Positions 24,743-32,820 of a stretch of 38,341 bases of DNA are shown here, in pieces. The notes under the pieces were generated by a model that searched no databases, was not told where the DNA came from, and saw only the letters and a list, made by a program, of their open reading frames with translations. A program made the position numbers and the translations under genes. The stretch is from an uncultured Bacilli bacterium (GTDB taxonomy: Bacteria; Bacillota_I; Bacilli_A; RF39; UBA660), in contig CANQBE010000006.1 of NCBI GenBank assembly GCA_947589515.1, positions 1-38,341 of the forward strand, read 5' to 3'. How positions within the stretch are numbered: the stretch's first letter is position 1; each line of letters opens with the position of its first letter.

Positions 24743-25261
24743 ATGTTAAAAAATCAGAAAAGTTTAGTAATTTATTTTAGTAAAAAAGATGAAAATTATA
24801 CTGTAGGATATCTAGAAAAAGGAAATACTGAAGTAATTGCGGAATATATTCAAGAGCTAGTAAACGCAGATTTATTTCAAGTAGAAAGAAAAAGTCCTTA
24901 TGCGAAAGATTATCAAACATGTACTTTAGAAGCTAAAGAAGAATTAGAAAACAATCTGAGACCAGAACTACTTCATTACTTAGATAACATCGATAATTAT
25001 GAAGTAATTTATATTGGTCAACCTGTTTGGTGGGATTATCCACCGATGCCAATGTATACACAACTAGAAAAATTAAATTGGCAAGGTAAGATTGTGATGC
25101 CTTTTACAACACATGAAGGAAGCGGATTAGGCCATTGCGTATCAGCAATTCAAAAAATTTGTGTTGGTGCTGAAGTAAGAGATGGGTTAGCTATTCAAGG
25201 TTCCATGGTAAAAAATGCTAAAAGCGAAGTAGAAAAATGGATCTATCAAAATGAAAAATGA
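24743..25261 (+). CDS. Flavodoxin family protein
   Basis: The 172-aa FMN-binding redox protein belongs to the flavodoxin_4 group. SLVIYFSKKDENYTVG is a variant of the phosphate-binding loop, followed by GNTEVIAEYI. YEVIYIGQPVWWDYPPMP near 85-102 and PFTTHEGSGLGHCV near 118-132 are the flavin-contacting loops. It starts at ATG 24743 because AGAAAGGAAAG lies just before; the in-frame ATG at 24704 is inside the YjbR-like gene. It ends the transporter-YjbR-flavodoxin operon and is followed by a terminator. The redox partner is unknown. Confidence 0.85.
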   Translation: MLKNQKSLVIYFSKKDENYTVGYLEKGNTEVIAEYIQELVNADLFQVERKSPYAKDYQTCTLEAKEELENNLRPELLHYLDNIDNYEVIYIGQPVWWDYPPMPMYTQLEKLNWQGKIVMPFTTHEGSGLGHCVSAIQKICVGAEVRDGLAIQGSMVKNAKSEVEKWIYQNEK

Positions 25262-25281
25262 TAAAAAGATTCATTTTTTTT
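25254..25281 (+). terminator. Terminator after the flavodoxin gene
   Basis: Stem AAAATGA / TCATTTT overlapping the TGA stop, nine-base loop, then a T run. Confidence 0.65.
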
Positions 25282-25383
25282 CTGACTGAAAAAATGTAAA
25301 GAATGTAAAGTAATCACATAAACTAAAATGAATCAATCCTAGGTAAATACGAAAAAAAATGAAGATTTACTTGCGCTTGAGAG

Positions 25384-25426
25384 ATATTGACAGTATATTG
25401 ACAGCAAATATTTGCTATGCTAAAAT
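25384..25426 (+). promoter_or_regulatory. Strong promoter with tandem TTGACA and a 14-bp palindrome
   Basis: ATATTGACAG occurs twice, at 25384-25393 and 25395-25404, one helical turn apart. The second TTGACA (25398-25403) pairs with TAAAAT at 25421-25426 over a 17-base spacer, extended by TGC. A perfect palindrome AGCAAATATTTGCT (25403-25416) fills the spacer and would suit a dimeric repressor. It controls the surface-protein operon. Confidence 0.75.
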
Positions 25427-25503
25427 CAAATTAAATAGAATAGATATATAGACAATAGAACAAATCTCAAAAGGAATATCTACATGAAAAAAGGAGAATC
25501 GAT

Positions 25504-26910
25504 ATGAGAGAAATATTTACAGAAAAAAATATTAAAATAGGAATTACATCCATCTTAGGTATACTATTAATTACAGTAGGAATAGTTTTATGGTTAAGAC
25601 CTAATAAAGCCATTACAGAATATATGGTTACCTTTGATTCCAACGGAGGTAGTGAAGTAGAACCACTTATGGTCAAAGAAACAGAAAAGGCATCCATTCC
25701 TGCTGATCCTATTAGAGAAGGCTATATTTTTGCAGGATGGTATGAATACAGTAACTTATTTGATTTCGATACGGAAATAACCAAAGATATCACCTTAACT
25801 GCACGTTGGACCTCTGATCAAATTGAATTAAGTAACTCTATTTTAAATTTAGAAGTAGGACAAACGGAAAAATTAAAAATTTCTTCTTTACCAGAAGGAA
25901 TCCAAGAAGAAGATTTAATAATTACTAGTAGTGATGTAAAGATTGTAGATATCAATGAAAATGGAGAATTAAAAGCATTAAAAGCAGGAACTGTAACCAT
26001 CACTGTAGAAACAGAAGATAAACAATATTCAACAACTTGTGAAGTTACAGTATTAGAAACAATAATAGAAGTGGAAAGTATATCAATTAGTGGTTCTAGT
26101 ACAGTAACCGTTGGAAATACATTGAAATTAAGTGCTTCAATCAAGCCAAATAATGCCACTCATAAAGATGTTACTTGGAAAAGCAGCGATACTTCTATTT
26201 TAACGGTAGACCGTAATGGCAATGTCAAAGGTATCAAAGCAGGAACTGCAACTGTGACAGTAACTTCTTCTAATCAAAAAACAGCTAAAAAAACAATTAC
26301 CGTAAAAGCAAATTCTAACCAAAATAATCCAGCACCTTCACCAAGTCCAGAACCAACACCAACAACGAAACCTGTAACCGATGTAAAAATTAGTGGTGAT
26401 ACCGAAGTTTATGTAGGAGAAAGTATTCAACTATCTGTAGAAATCAATCCTGATGATGCCACGAATAAAAATGTAAGTTGGAAAAGTAATAATGATAACA
26501 TTGCGACCGTTGAGAATGGTAAAGTAACTGGAAAATCCCAAGGAGAAGTCACAATTACCGTAACGACAGAAGATGGTGGTAAAATGGCAGAACATCATAT
26601 CACCGTAAAAGAAAAAGAAGAAGAAAAACAAGAAGATAACGCAATTTATTATCTTCATCTACAAAAAATGGAAATGTCTGGAACTGGTGCTGTTTCCCAA
26701 TATAAATATTATGTTACCAAAAATAATAATCGCTTCCAGGAATATAAAGTTTTAATTTTAAATGGTGATGGTAGTGGAAAAGGTACCTATAAACCAGGAG
26801 ATGAAAACTCTACCATTTCTGCAAATGATGTAAATGTAGAAGGCACAAATAATGCTGTTATTATATTATTAGATGGTAGTACAAAAGAGTTATTGGTAAC
26901 GTTTAATTAA
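25504..26910 (+). CDS. Surface protein with InlB B-repeat and Big2 domains
   Basis: The 468-aa protein has an N-terminal signal-anchor helix (about 13-29, ITSILGILLITVGIVLWL) and a long outer part. One InlB B-repeat (Listeria-Bacteroides type) at about 38-99 reads MVTFDSNGGSEVEP to LTARW. Three bacterial Ig-like Big2 domains follow at about 102-186, 190-270 and 292-375; the last two carry the VTWKSSD/VSWKSNN and GTATVTV/GEVTITV signatures. A proline-rich linker (PAPSPSPEPTPTTKP) lies between Big2 domains two and three. The C-terminal 90 residues are unrecognised, and no sortase signal is present. GGAG precedes the ATG. It is first in a three-gene operon. Probably adhesive or scaffold. Confidence 0.85.
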   Translation: MREIFTEKNIKIGITSILGILLITVGIVLWLRPNKAITEYMVTFDSNGGSEVEPLMVKETEKASIPADPIREGYIFAGWYEYSNLFDFDTEITKDITLTARWTSDQIELSNSILNLEVGQTEKLKISSLPEGIQEEDLIITSSDVKIVDINENGELKALKAGTVTITVETEDKQYSTTCEVTVLETIIEVESISISGSSTVTVGNTLKLSASIKPNNATHKDVTWKSSDTSILTVDRNGNVKGIKAGTATVTVTSSNQKTAKKTITVKANSNQNNPAPSPSPEPTPTTKPVTDVKISGDTEVYVGESIQLSVEINPDDATNKNVSWKSNNDNIATVENGKVTGKSQGEVTITVTTEDGGKMAEHHITVKEKEEEKQEDNAIYYLHLQKMEMSGTGAVSQYKYYVTKNNNRFQEYKVLILNGDGSGKGTYKPGDENSTISANDVNVEGTNNAVIILLDGSTKELLVTFN

Positions 26911-26927
26911 AGAAAGGAATAAAAAAT

Positions 26928-29900
26928 ATGAAAAAACAGAAACTCTTATTTGGTTTTACTTTCTTATTATGTATGCTGTTTCCTAGTATTGGTTATGCCA
27001 AACAATTGACATTAACTGATTTAGGAAATGAAGCAATCAGTTTAAACCCCAATACCAACTATATTTATGTAGTAGGTAACTATGCATTCACTTCAGAACA
27101 TCAATTAACTACGCAAGATGTAATGTTAGCAGCAAGAACCATTTCTATAGCACCAGAAGATGGTCTAACTAATACAGATTCCATCTATCAGAAAATGGGT
27201 ATTTATAAAATCATACCGCAATATGATGCTACCTATGATAATATTATTGCTTGGAAATATAATGCTGATTTATTAAATCCTAGCAGTAGTTTTACTTTAG
27301 ATGAGTCTATTAATATCGATTATATTGATTATATAAAATTAAAAGATCATGCAGAATCAACTGGTAGCGAATATAGTGTTGCTAGTTTAGACGATTTAAA
27401 TCAAACGGACCAAGAAATGTTAACAAAAGACTGGAATTTTCATCCAGAACTAAATACCATTAGTAAAACAGAAAACGGAATTTTACAAGGAACTTTAAAG
27501 GAACAACATCTAAAAGAAGGAACCTTTAAAGATTCTGATGGTTACTTTATGTTATTAAAAATTTCTTTTCCAACAGAAGATAAAACTTTAAATTATTATA
27601 AAGATAAATGGACTGTGATTTTAAATGATGAGAATAATATGACAAAAGAAGTCATTCCGACACCAGAAGATTATCAAAATGGTTATATGATCGTATTATT
27701 TAAAATAAAGGAAGATCAATCAGAACTAAAATACCAAATTGATTTTGATGGTTCTTCAAATTCTTTCTTGCCAAAACAAGAAGTAATTCAAACTAATTTT
27801 ACATGGAAAACGGAAAATACGATAACATTTGAGTACTTAGATGAAAACGGTAATCAAATAACATCAGATCCTATCATAGTTTATCAAGATGAAGTGTTAT
27901 CGGAAGTAGCAAAACCAGAAATCAAAAATCCAGCTTACCATGAATTTAAATATTGGTTTAAAGAAAGTGCTAGCGAAGCCTTTGATTGGGAAACAGAAAA
28001 AACAGGAAAAGATGAAAATCTCGTTTTAAAAGCACATTGGATTTTAGATGATGATGCCTTTATAGAAGATGTAGTAGCAGATTTCAATAATCCAGACTCT
28101 GAGATATCAGATGATTATTCCAGCCAATTTGAATTGAAAAAAAGCAAAAATACCATTACCATTCAAGTAAATAATCCTACAGTAACCTTAAAAGATTTAA
28201 ATGAGACAACATTATTGGGTTCTATTGCCTATGCTTTCAGTCAAGGAAAAATTCAAAAGATTACTTTAGCAACCGAAGGAACACAAGGACTGGTGAGTAA
28301 AGAGTTTACTTCTAACTCAATATCAGAGGTAGATACCATAAAACAACAATTGGTAACTACAGTAACCCAATTATTTAAAGAAGCCTTAGATAGTAGTGAT
28401 GATGTTGATAATATGACATTAAGTAAAATGGCTTTAGAAGAAAAAACATTTACTATCACAATTGAAGATACTAGTGAAACAGTAACCTTAAAAAATCCTA
28501 GCAATAAGACTTATACCTTTACTTTTGAATCTAATAATATAGCCGTAAGTAATGAACAAGAATTACAACAGGCTTTATCTTCTTCAAAAATAACATCTAT
28601 CTATATTGCGGATAATATCGATATTACCGAAGTTCATACCGTAAATCGTGTAGTAACAATGATGAGTCTAAATGAACATAACATCCATACTTTAACGGCT
28701 ACCAATGAAATAGATGAAATTTTTAACATAACATCACCTAGTGTTACAATTTTCAATTTAAAATTAACAGGTGCTAAAAAAGCCATTTTGATAGAGAATG
28801 GAGCAGTAATGACGGCAAATCATATTGATGTATCGGGAAATAGTGAAGCCGGTTTTGTAGTAAAATTAGGCGGAAAACTAACAGCAAGTCAAGTTACGGA
28901 TACCGATGAAACTTATGTAAAGCCATTAGTAAAAGCGGAAAAAAAGAGTGGCAATCAAAAGGCTATCGTAGAAATTCAAAATAACCAAGAAGAAAAAATA
29001 ACACCTACTACTGTGGAAGAAATCATAAAATATAATGAAGAAGAAGAACAACCAAACCAAATAGAATTTGGTGATATCAAACAAGAAAATGTCAATTATT
29101 CTTACCAGCATTATTTCTTAAATAAAGAAATTGCAAACAGATGGGTAAAAATTGCATATATTGGTAATCGTTCTATTACCGGATCTCCTCTTATTTTTAT
29201 TAGATATTACGATAAAGAGACTAAAGATACAACTACTTTAGAACCTCCAACTAATATTAAATATCTAACAACATATTCTAATAGCCTTGCAGATTTTAAA
29301 GTTGTCAATTGGTTTATTGGTGATCACATTAAATATAAAGTAGGAGAAGTACCAGCTCCAACCAGTGATATTTCTTACTATGCAGAATTAGAAGCTACCT
29401 ATAAAGCAACGACTACTAAAGTAACAACTGAACAGAATCTAAAAGAAGCTGTTAAGAGTACGAGTGAATATAAAGTAGTAATTGTTTCTGGAACTATAGA
29501 ATTAACAGAGGAACTAAATATTGAAAAAGATGGACTTTTAATCACTGGTTCTGATACTGGTAAAACAACTATTGATGGAACTATAAAAGGAAAAGTAAAA
29601 GTATCTAGTAACAATGTTATTTTAGATCAATTAAAAATAATTGGTTCTACGAATGCTCCAAATAGTGATCGAAATGATATTGTAACTATAGTGGGAACAG
29701 GATTCCGTTCTAGTGAAGTGATTTATGAAGCTGAACCATTGAATAATCAAACAACATGGAATAGTGCATTATATTATACCCATGATGCACCTACGACATT
29801 AGTCTACTTTAATGAATTCTATGGCACTAATTTACAAACCTTTATTGATTTTAAAGGAAAAATAGCTGATGCTACGAAACTGATAGGAAACGATTTCCTA

Positions 29901-30260
29901 GGAAGTACTACTACCAAGAATTTTATTATTATCAATGAGATTAGTGAAGGTGCTAATATTGATATTAAACAAACCACAGCTAAATTTGTAGGTACGGATG
30001 AATATGGAATCAAAATCAAAGCTCCTAATACCAAAACGAATGCTACAATATCTTTAGGAAACTTTTGGTTTGATAGTAAAGATAAAGTTCTTCAAGTATT
30101 AGTCGAAGTAACAAGTGATAGTTATGATGTATCTGGTTATACGATAAAAGCAGGTAACGATATTGTAGAAAAACTAAAAATTTATTATCGTAAGAATGAT
30201 GAACAACCACAAGTTAATCATCCATTGGGAAATCAATATCAGATTAAAATAAATAATTAA
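26928..30260 (+). CDS. Large secreted surface protein with beta-helix-like modules
   Basis: The 1110-aa protein has a Sec signal peptide (about 1-25, ending SIGYAK). An InlB B-repeat lies at about 297-375 (ITFEYLDENGNQITSDPI to LVLKAHW). An unrecognised domain at about 380-535 contains IQKITLATEGTQGLV. Two parallel-beta-helix-like stretches follow: one from about 538 (NEQELQQALSSSKITSIYI, then LKLTGAKKAILIENG and IDVSGNSEAGF) and one from about 830 (TEQNLKEAVKST, then TTIDGTIKGKVKV). Between them is another unknown part. No LPXTG-type signal or C-terminal helix is seen, so it is either secreted or held by a partner. It lies 17 bases after the Big2 gene and 27 before the next. The modules resemble the NPKTG protein at 32040. 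Confidence 0.8.
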   Translation: MKKQKLLFGFTFLLCMLFPSIGYAKQLTLTDLGNEAISLNPNTNYIYVVGNYAFTSEHQLTTQDVMLAARTISIAPEDGLTNTDSIYQKMGIYKIIPQYDATYDNIIAWKYNADLLNPSSSFTLDESINIDYIDYIKLKDHAESTGSEYSVASLDDLNQTDQEMLTKDWNFHPELNTISKTENGILQGTLKEQHLKEGTFKDSDGYFMLLKISFPTEDKTLNYYKDKWTVILNDENNMTKEVIPTPEDYQNGYMIVLFKIKEDQSELKYQIDFDGSSNSFLPKQEVIQTNFTWKTENTITFEYLDENGNQITSDPIIVYQDEVLSEVAKPEIKNPAYHEFKYWFKESASEAFDWETEKTGKDENLVLKAHWILDDDAFIEDVVADFNNPDSEISDDYSSQFELKKSKNTITIQVNNPTVTLKDLNETTLLGSIAYAFSQGKIQKITLATEGTQGLVSKEFTSNSISEVDTIKQQLVTTVTQLFKEALDSSDDVDNMTLSKMALEEKTFTITIEDTSETVTLKNPSNKTYTFTFESNNIAVSNEQELQQALSSSKITSIYIADNIDITEVHTVNRVVTMMSLNEHNIHTLTATNEIDEIFNITSPSVTIFNLKLTGAKKAILIENGAVMTANHIDVSGNSEAGFVVKLGGKLTASQVTDTDETYVKPLVKAEKKSGNQKAIVEIQNNQEEKITPTTVEEIIKYNEEEEQPNQIEFGDIKQENVNYSYQHYFLNKEIANRWVKIAYIGNRSITGSPLIFIRYYDKETKDTTTLEPPTNIKYLTTYSNSLADFKVVNWFIGDHIKYKVGEVPAPTSDISYYAELEATYKATTTKVTTEQNLKEAVKSTSEYKVVIVSGTIELTEELNIEKDGLLITGSDTGKTTIDGTIKGKVKVSSNNVILDQLKIIGSTNAPNSDRNDIVTIVGTGFRSSEVIYEAEPLNNQTTWNSALYYTHDAPTTLVYFNEFYGTNLQTFIDFKGKIADATKLIGNDFLGSTTTKNFIIINEISEGANIDIKQTTAKFVGTDEYGIKIKAPNTKTNATISLGNFWFDSKDKVLQVLVEVTSDSYDVSGYTIKAGNDIVEKLKIYYRKNDEQPQVNHPLGNQYQIKINN

Positions 30261-30287
30261 AAAAGTTGGATAAGAATGGAGTTCAAT

Positions 30288-30839
30288 ATGAAAAAAATAA
30301 TGATAATATTCTTGTTATTACTTTTCTTATCTTACCCCATAGAATCTATGGCATTAGTAACAAATTCTTCCATAGATGATAACTTAAAAATATACATTTT
30401 CTATGAAGGAGATAATGAAGCAATTCAAAAGGAACAAGAATGGCTAAAAAATATTCTACAAGATAAAAAAAATATAAGCATTGTCTATTTAAATAAAAAT
30501 AATAATAACAATCAGGATTTAAATGATCAAGTCTCAAAAATTTTAAAAATCAAAACCAATGAAGTTCCAATCACCATCATTGGTTCAGATTATGTAGTTG
30601 GTTTTGATAAAAATATTCAGATTGAATTAACGCAGATGATTGATGCGTATCAAAATGCCAAGGAATACTGCGATTTAATATCTACCATTGAAAATCAACA
30701 AGATGAAAAAGAATGTATCAAAAAAAATAAAGCAGTGTATGATCCCTTTCATTCATTTCCTATTCATCAAAAAGTAATTTTTTTAGTCCTTGCCCTTTTA
30801 TTAGTTGTATCTATTAGATGGATTATCATTAAAAAATAA
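30288..30839 (+). CDS. Membrane-anchored thioredoxin-fold protein without CXXC
   Basis: The 183-aa protein has a signal peptide (about 1-22) and a C-terminal membrane helix (about 160-178) with a KK end. The outer domain has the order of a thioredoxin fold: strand LKIYIFYEG, helix QKEQEWLKNIL, strand ISIVYLNKN, and a likely cis-Pro turn EVPITIIGSDYVVGF. The place where redox members have CxxC reads GDNEAIQKEQ, so it is probably redox-inactive. Two later Cys occur near 128 and 145. I chose ATG 30288 after GGAG at 30278-30281. As the last gene of the surface operon it may act as a chaperone or anchor for the large protein. The fold assignment is moderate. Confidence 0.65.
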   Translation: MKKIMIIFLLLLFLSYPIESMALVTNSSIDDNLKIYIFYEGDNEAIQKEQEWLKNILQDKKNISIVYLNKNNNNNQDLNDQVSKILKIKTNEVPITIIGSDYVVGFDKNIQIELTQMIDAYQNAKEYCDLISTIENQQDEKECIKKNKAVYDPFHSFPIHQKVIFLVLALLLVVSIRWIIIKK

Positions 30840-30865
30840 GTAGATTTTGATATCTACTTTTTTCT
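30838..30865 (+). terminator. Terminator of the three-gene surface operon
   Basis: Perfect eight-bp stem AAGTAGAT / ATCTACTT overlapping the stop, six-base loop, then T6. Confidence 0.82.
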
Positions 30866-30917
30866 TGCATAAATATTTTATCAAAAAAAATCCATACTAT
30901 AGATGGAGGCTAGAAAA

Positions 30918-31511
30918 ATGAAAAGATATTTATTACTACTAGTGGCTCTATTTTTTGCAGCCTTAAATTTTAATGTAATTTTAAAACCATTATCTTTAGT
31001 AACAGGAGGAACTCAAGGAGTAGCTCTTTTATTAAATCATCTTTTGCAATTAAGTCCAGCCTTACTGATTTTAATCATCAATCTAATTACTTTCATTACC
31101 AGTTATTTTACTTTATCGAAAACAGTGACTTATGGTACTATGATCGCTTCCTTTGCCTATCCTTTATTTGTGAAAATAACAAGTATCATTCCCACCTTTT
31201 TGATAGTGACCAAATATCCACTGTTATTTTCGATTCTAGCCGGAATCATTTGTGGTTTTACCGGAGGATATATTTATCAATTAGGCTTTTCTTCTGGTGG
31301 AATCAATACGATTAATTTATTAGTAAATAAATATTTTCGTGTAAAAGTAGCTGTTTCTAACTTTGTTATTAATGTAATCATCATTCTGTTAGGTTCTGTA
31401 TCTTTTGGTATCAAAAATGGTCTAGATTCGATCATTATTATTTTAATCAGTAGTTTTATCATAAATAATCTATTAAAAAAGAATAGATTCGAAACACCAA
31501 AAATAGTATAA
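30918..31511 (+). CDS. YitT family membrane protein, short form
   Basis: The 197-aa protein has five or six hydrophobic helices. The family signature is near the N-terminus: AALNFNVILKPLSLVTGGTQGVALLL. Later GFTGGYIYQLGFSSGGINTINLLV resembles the second conserved YitT repeat. Typical YitT proteins have about 280 residues with a C-terminal cytosolic DUF2179 domain, which is absent here. I chose ATG 30918 after GGAGG at 30904-30908; the ATG at 30903 overlaps the ribosome site. Function in the family is not settled. Confidence 0.85.
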   Translation: MKRYLLLLVALFFAALNFNVILKPLSLVTGGTQGVALLLNHLLQLSPALLILIINLITFITSYFTLSKTVTYGTMIASFAYPLFVKITSIIPTFLIVTKYPLLFSILAGIICGFTGGYIYQLGFSSGGINTINLLVNKYFRVKVAVSNFVINVIIILLGSVSFGIKNGLDSIIIILISSFIINNLLKKNRFETPKIV

Positions 31512-31559
31512 TAGATGTAAATAAGTTAAAAAGTTTTATAGGGAAAGAAGGAATAGATC

Positions 31560-31889
31560 ATGGCAGATTTTACGGATTTCTTAAGGTTAGATATCAGGGT
31601 TGGTACTATTATCAAAGCAACTAATTTTGAAAAAGCTAAAAAACCAGCCTATCAATTAGAAATTGATTTTGGTAAGGAAATTGGAATCAAAAAATCGTCT
31701 GCTCAAATTACGAAACAATATCAAATAGAGGATTTAATAGGAAAACAAATTTTAGCAGTCGTTAATTTTCCGCCTAAACAAATTGCTGATTTTCTATCTG
31801 AAGTATTAGTATTAGGAACCTATAGTAAAGATGGTGTAGTTCTAATAACACCCGATAAACCAGTAGCAAATGGTGATTGCTTAGGATAG
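31560..31889 (+). CDS. csaA: CsaA-type tRNA-binding domain protein
   Basis: The 109-aa OB-fold protein matches CsaA in length and sequence. [32 protein letters not shown] opens the EMAP/tRNA-binding fold (the quote is split here for clarity: DIRVGTI, then [11 protein letters not shown]). KKSSAQIT is near 41-48, and [20 protein letters not shown] is near 69-88. CsaA of Bacillus has chaperone-like activity and binds secretory preproteins; it also resembles tRNA-binding domains. Its position beside a run of secreted surface proteins would suit an export helper, but that is only context. A terminator follows directly. Confidence 0.92.
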   Translation: MADFTDFLRLDIRVGTIIKATNFEKAKKPAYQLEIDFGKEIGIKKSSAQITKQYQIEDLIGKQILAVVNFPPKQIADFLSEVLVLGTYSKDGVVLITPDKPVANGDCLG

Positions 31890-31894
31890 ATAGG

Positions 31895-31921
31895 TGAAAA
31901 AATACTTTTTCATTTTATTTT
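31895..31921 (+). terminator. Terminator after csaA
   Basis: Stem TGAAAAA / TTTTTCA with loop ATAC (31895-31912), followed by a T-rich run. Confidence 0.6.
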
Positions 31922-32039
31922 TACCATTTTTTTCAATTTTCATACTTCTTTTAAAATTTTTTCTTTTTATTTTGGCAAAATTTTTGTATGAAATAAGAGG
32001 AAAAAGATAGACTAATAAATAGAAGGGAGGATGAAAAAA

Positions 32040-32798
32040 ATGAAAAAAATGTGGATAATCCTAACTGCTATTTTATTAGTAATTATGATGATTCCAAGTT
32101 CTAATGCTTTTGCTGCTACTGAAAAAACAGTTAAAAACCAACAAGAATTAAAAGATGCTATTGCTGATAAAAATATTAGTGTAATTAAATTAGCAAACGA
32201 TATTGAAACAACTGAAAAAATTACGACGACTAGACCAGTAACTATCGATGGAAATGGACATACTATGAAATATGTTGGAACTTTTGGAAAAGATAATAGT
32301 AAGGATAATACAGTATGGGGAAGTATTTATTTACTTCAAGCCTATAAAACATCATTAACTCTTAGAGATATTAAATTAACCGGAGGAAATGCAGCAGTTT
32401 TAGCAAACGGTTCAACAGTTAGATTAGAAGGAACAGTTGATGTTTCTGGAAACGGTTTTGGAGGAATCGAATTAAGTCAAGGAAAAGATGTTACGGAAAC
32501 CGCAAAAATTGTTTTTGCAGACGATAGTAAACTAATTAATACAACTGATGGTAAAAATGCACCAACACTTTGGGTACCAAGTGATTCTGATCCAGCAATT
32601 GTGGAAATGAATGGAAAAACAGCTACGATAGCATCTGGAGATGAACTACAACTAATAGAAGTAGAAGCAATCTTAGATGATTTGAAACCAGAAAATCCCA
32701 AAACAGGAGATTTCATAAATGTATATATTGGTTTAGGATTAATCGGAATGACACTATTCCTAATCACTTTTAAATCAAAAACGATAAAGGAATTCTAA
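32040..32798 (+). CDS. Secreted beta-helix-like protein with NPKTG sorting signal
   Basis: The 252-aa protein has a signal peptide (about 1-24, ending SNAFAA) and a repeat-rich body resembling a small parallel beta-helix: NQQELKDAIADKNISVIKL, then RPVTIDGNGHTM, LRDIKLTGGNAAVLANGST and TVDVSGNGFGGIEL. The C-terminus carries PENPKTGDF, a hydrophobic helix and a basic end (KSKTIKEF), a complete cell-wall sorting signal. NPKTG is a known class B sortase type motif, as in Bacillus anthracis IsdC. ATG 32040 is preferred because GGGAGG at 32025-32030 abuts the ATG at 32031. The convergent neighbour is a class B sortase. Confidence 0.82.
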   Translation: MKKMWIILTAILLVIMMIPSSNAFAATEKTVKNQQELKDAIADKNISVIKLANDIETTEKITTTRPVTIDGNGHTMKYVGTFGKDNSKDNTVWGSIYLLQAYKTSLTLRDIKLTGGNAAVLANGSTVRLEGTVDVSGNGFGGIELSQGKDVTETAKIVFADDSKLINTTDGKNAPTLWVPSDSDPAIVEMNGKTATIASGDELQLIEVEAILDDLKPENPKTGDFINVYIGLGLIGMTLFLITFKSKTIKEF

Positions 32799-32820
32799 TC
32801 AGGAAGAATTCCTTTTCTAA
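32786..32820. terminator. Bidirectional terminator between the NPKTG protein and sortase genes
   Basis: Ten-bp stem AAAGGAATTC / GAATTCCTTT (32786-32795 and 32806-32815), ten-base loop. It overlaps the 3' ends of both genes. Confidence 0.75.

Noticed and set aside
25818..26159. 113-codon open frame on the minus strand
   Set aside because: It lies opposite the Big2 domains and its hydrophobic content reflects the complement of beta-rich codons. No start signals are seen.
32477..32767. 96-codon open frame on the minus strand
   Set aside because: It lies wholly inside the NPKTG protein gene, whose signal peptide and sorting signal are both intact.
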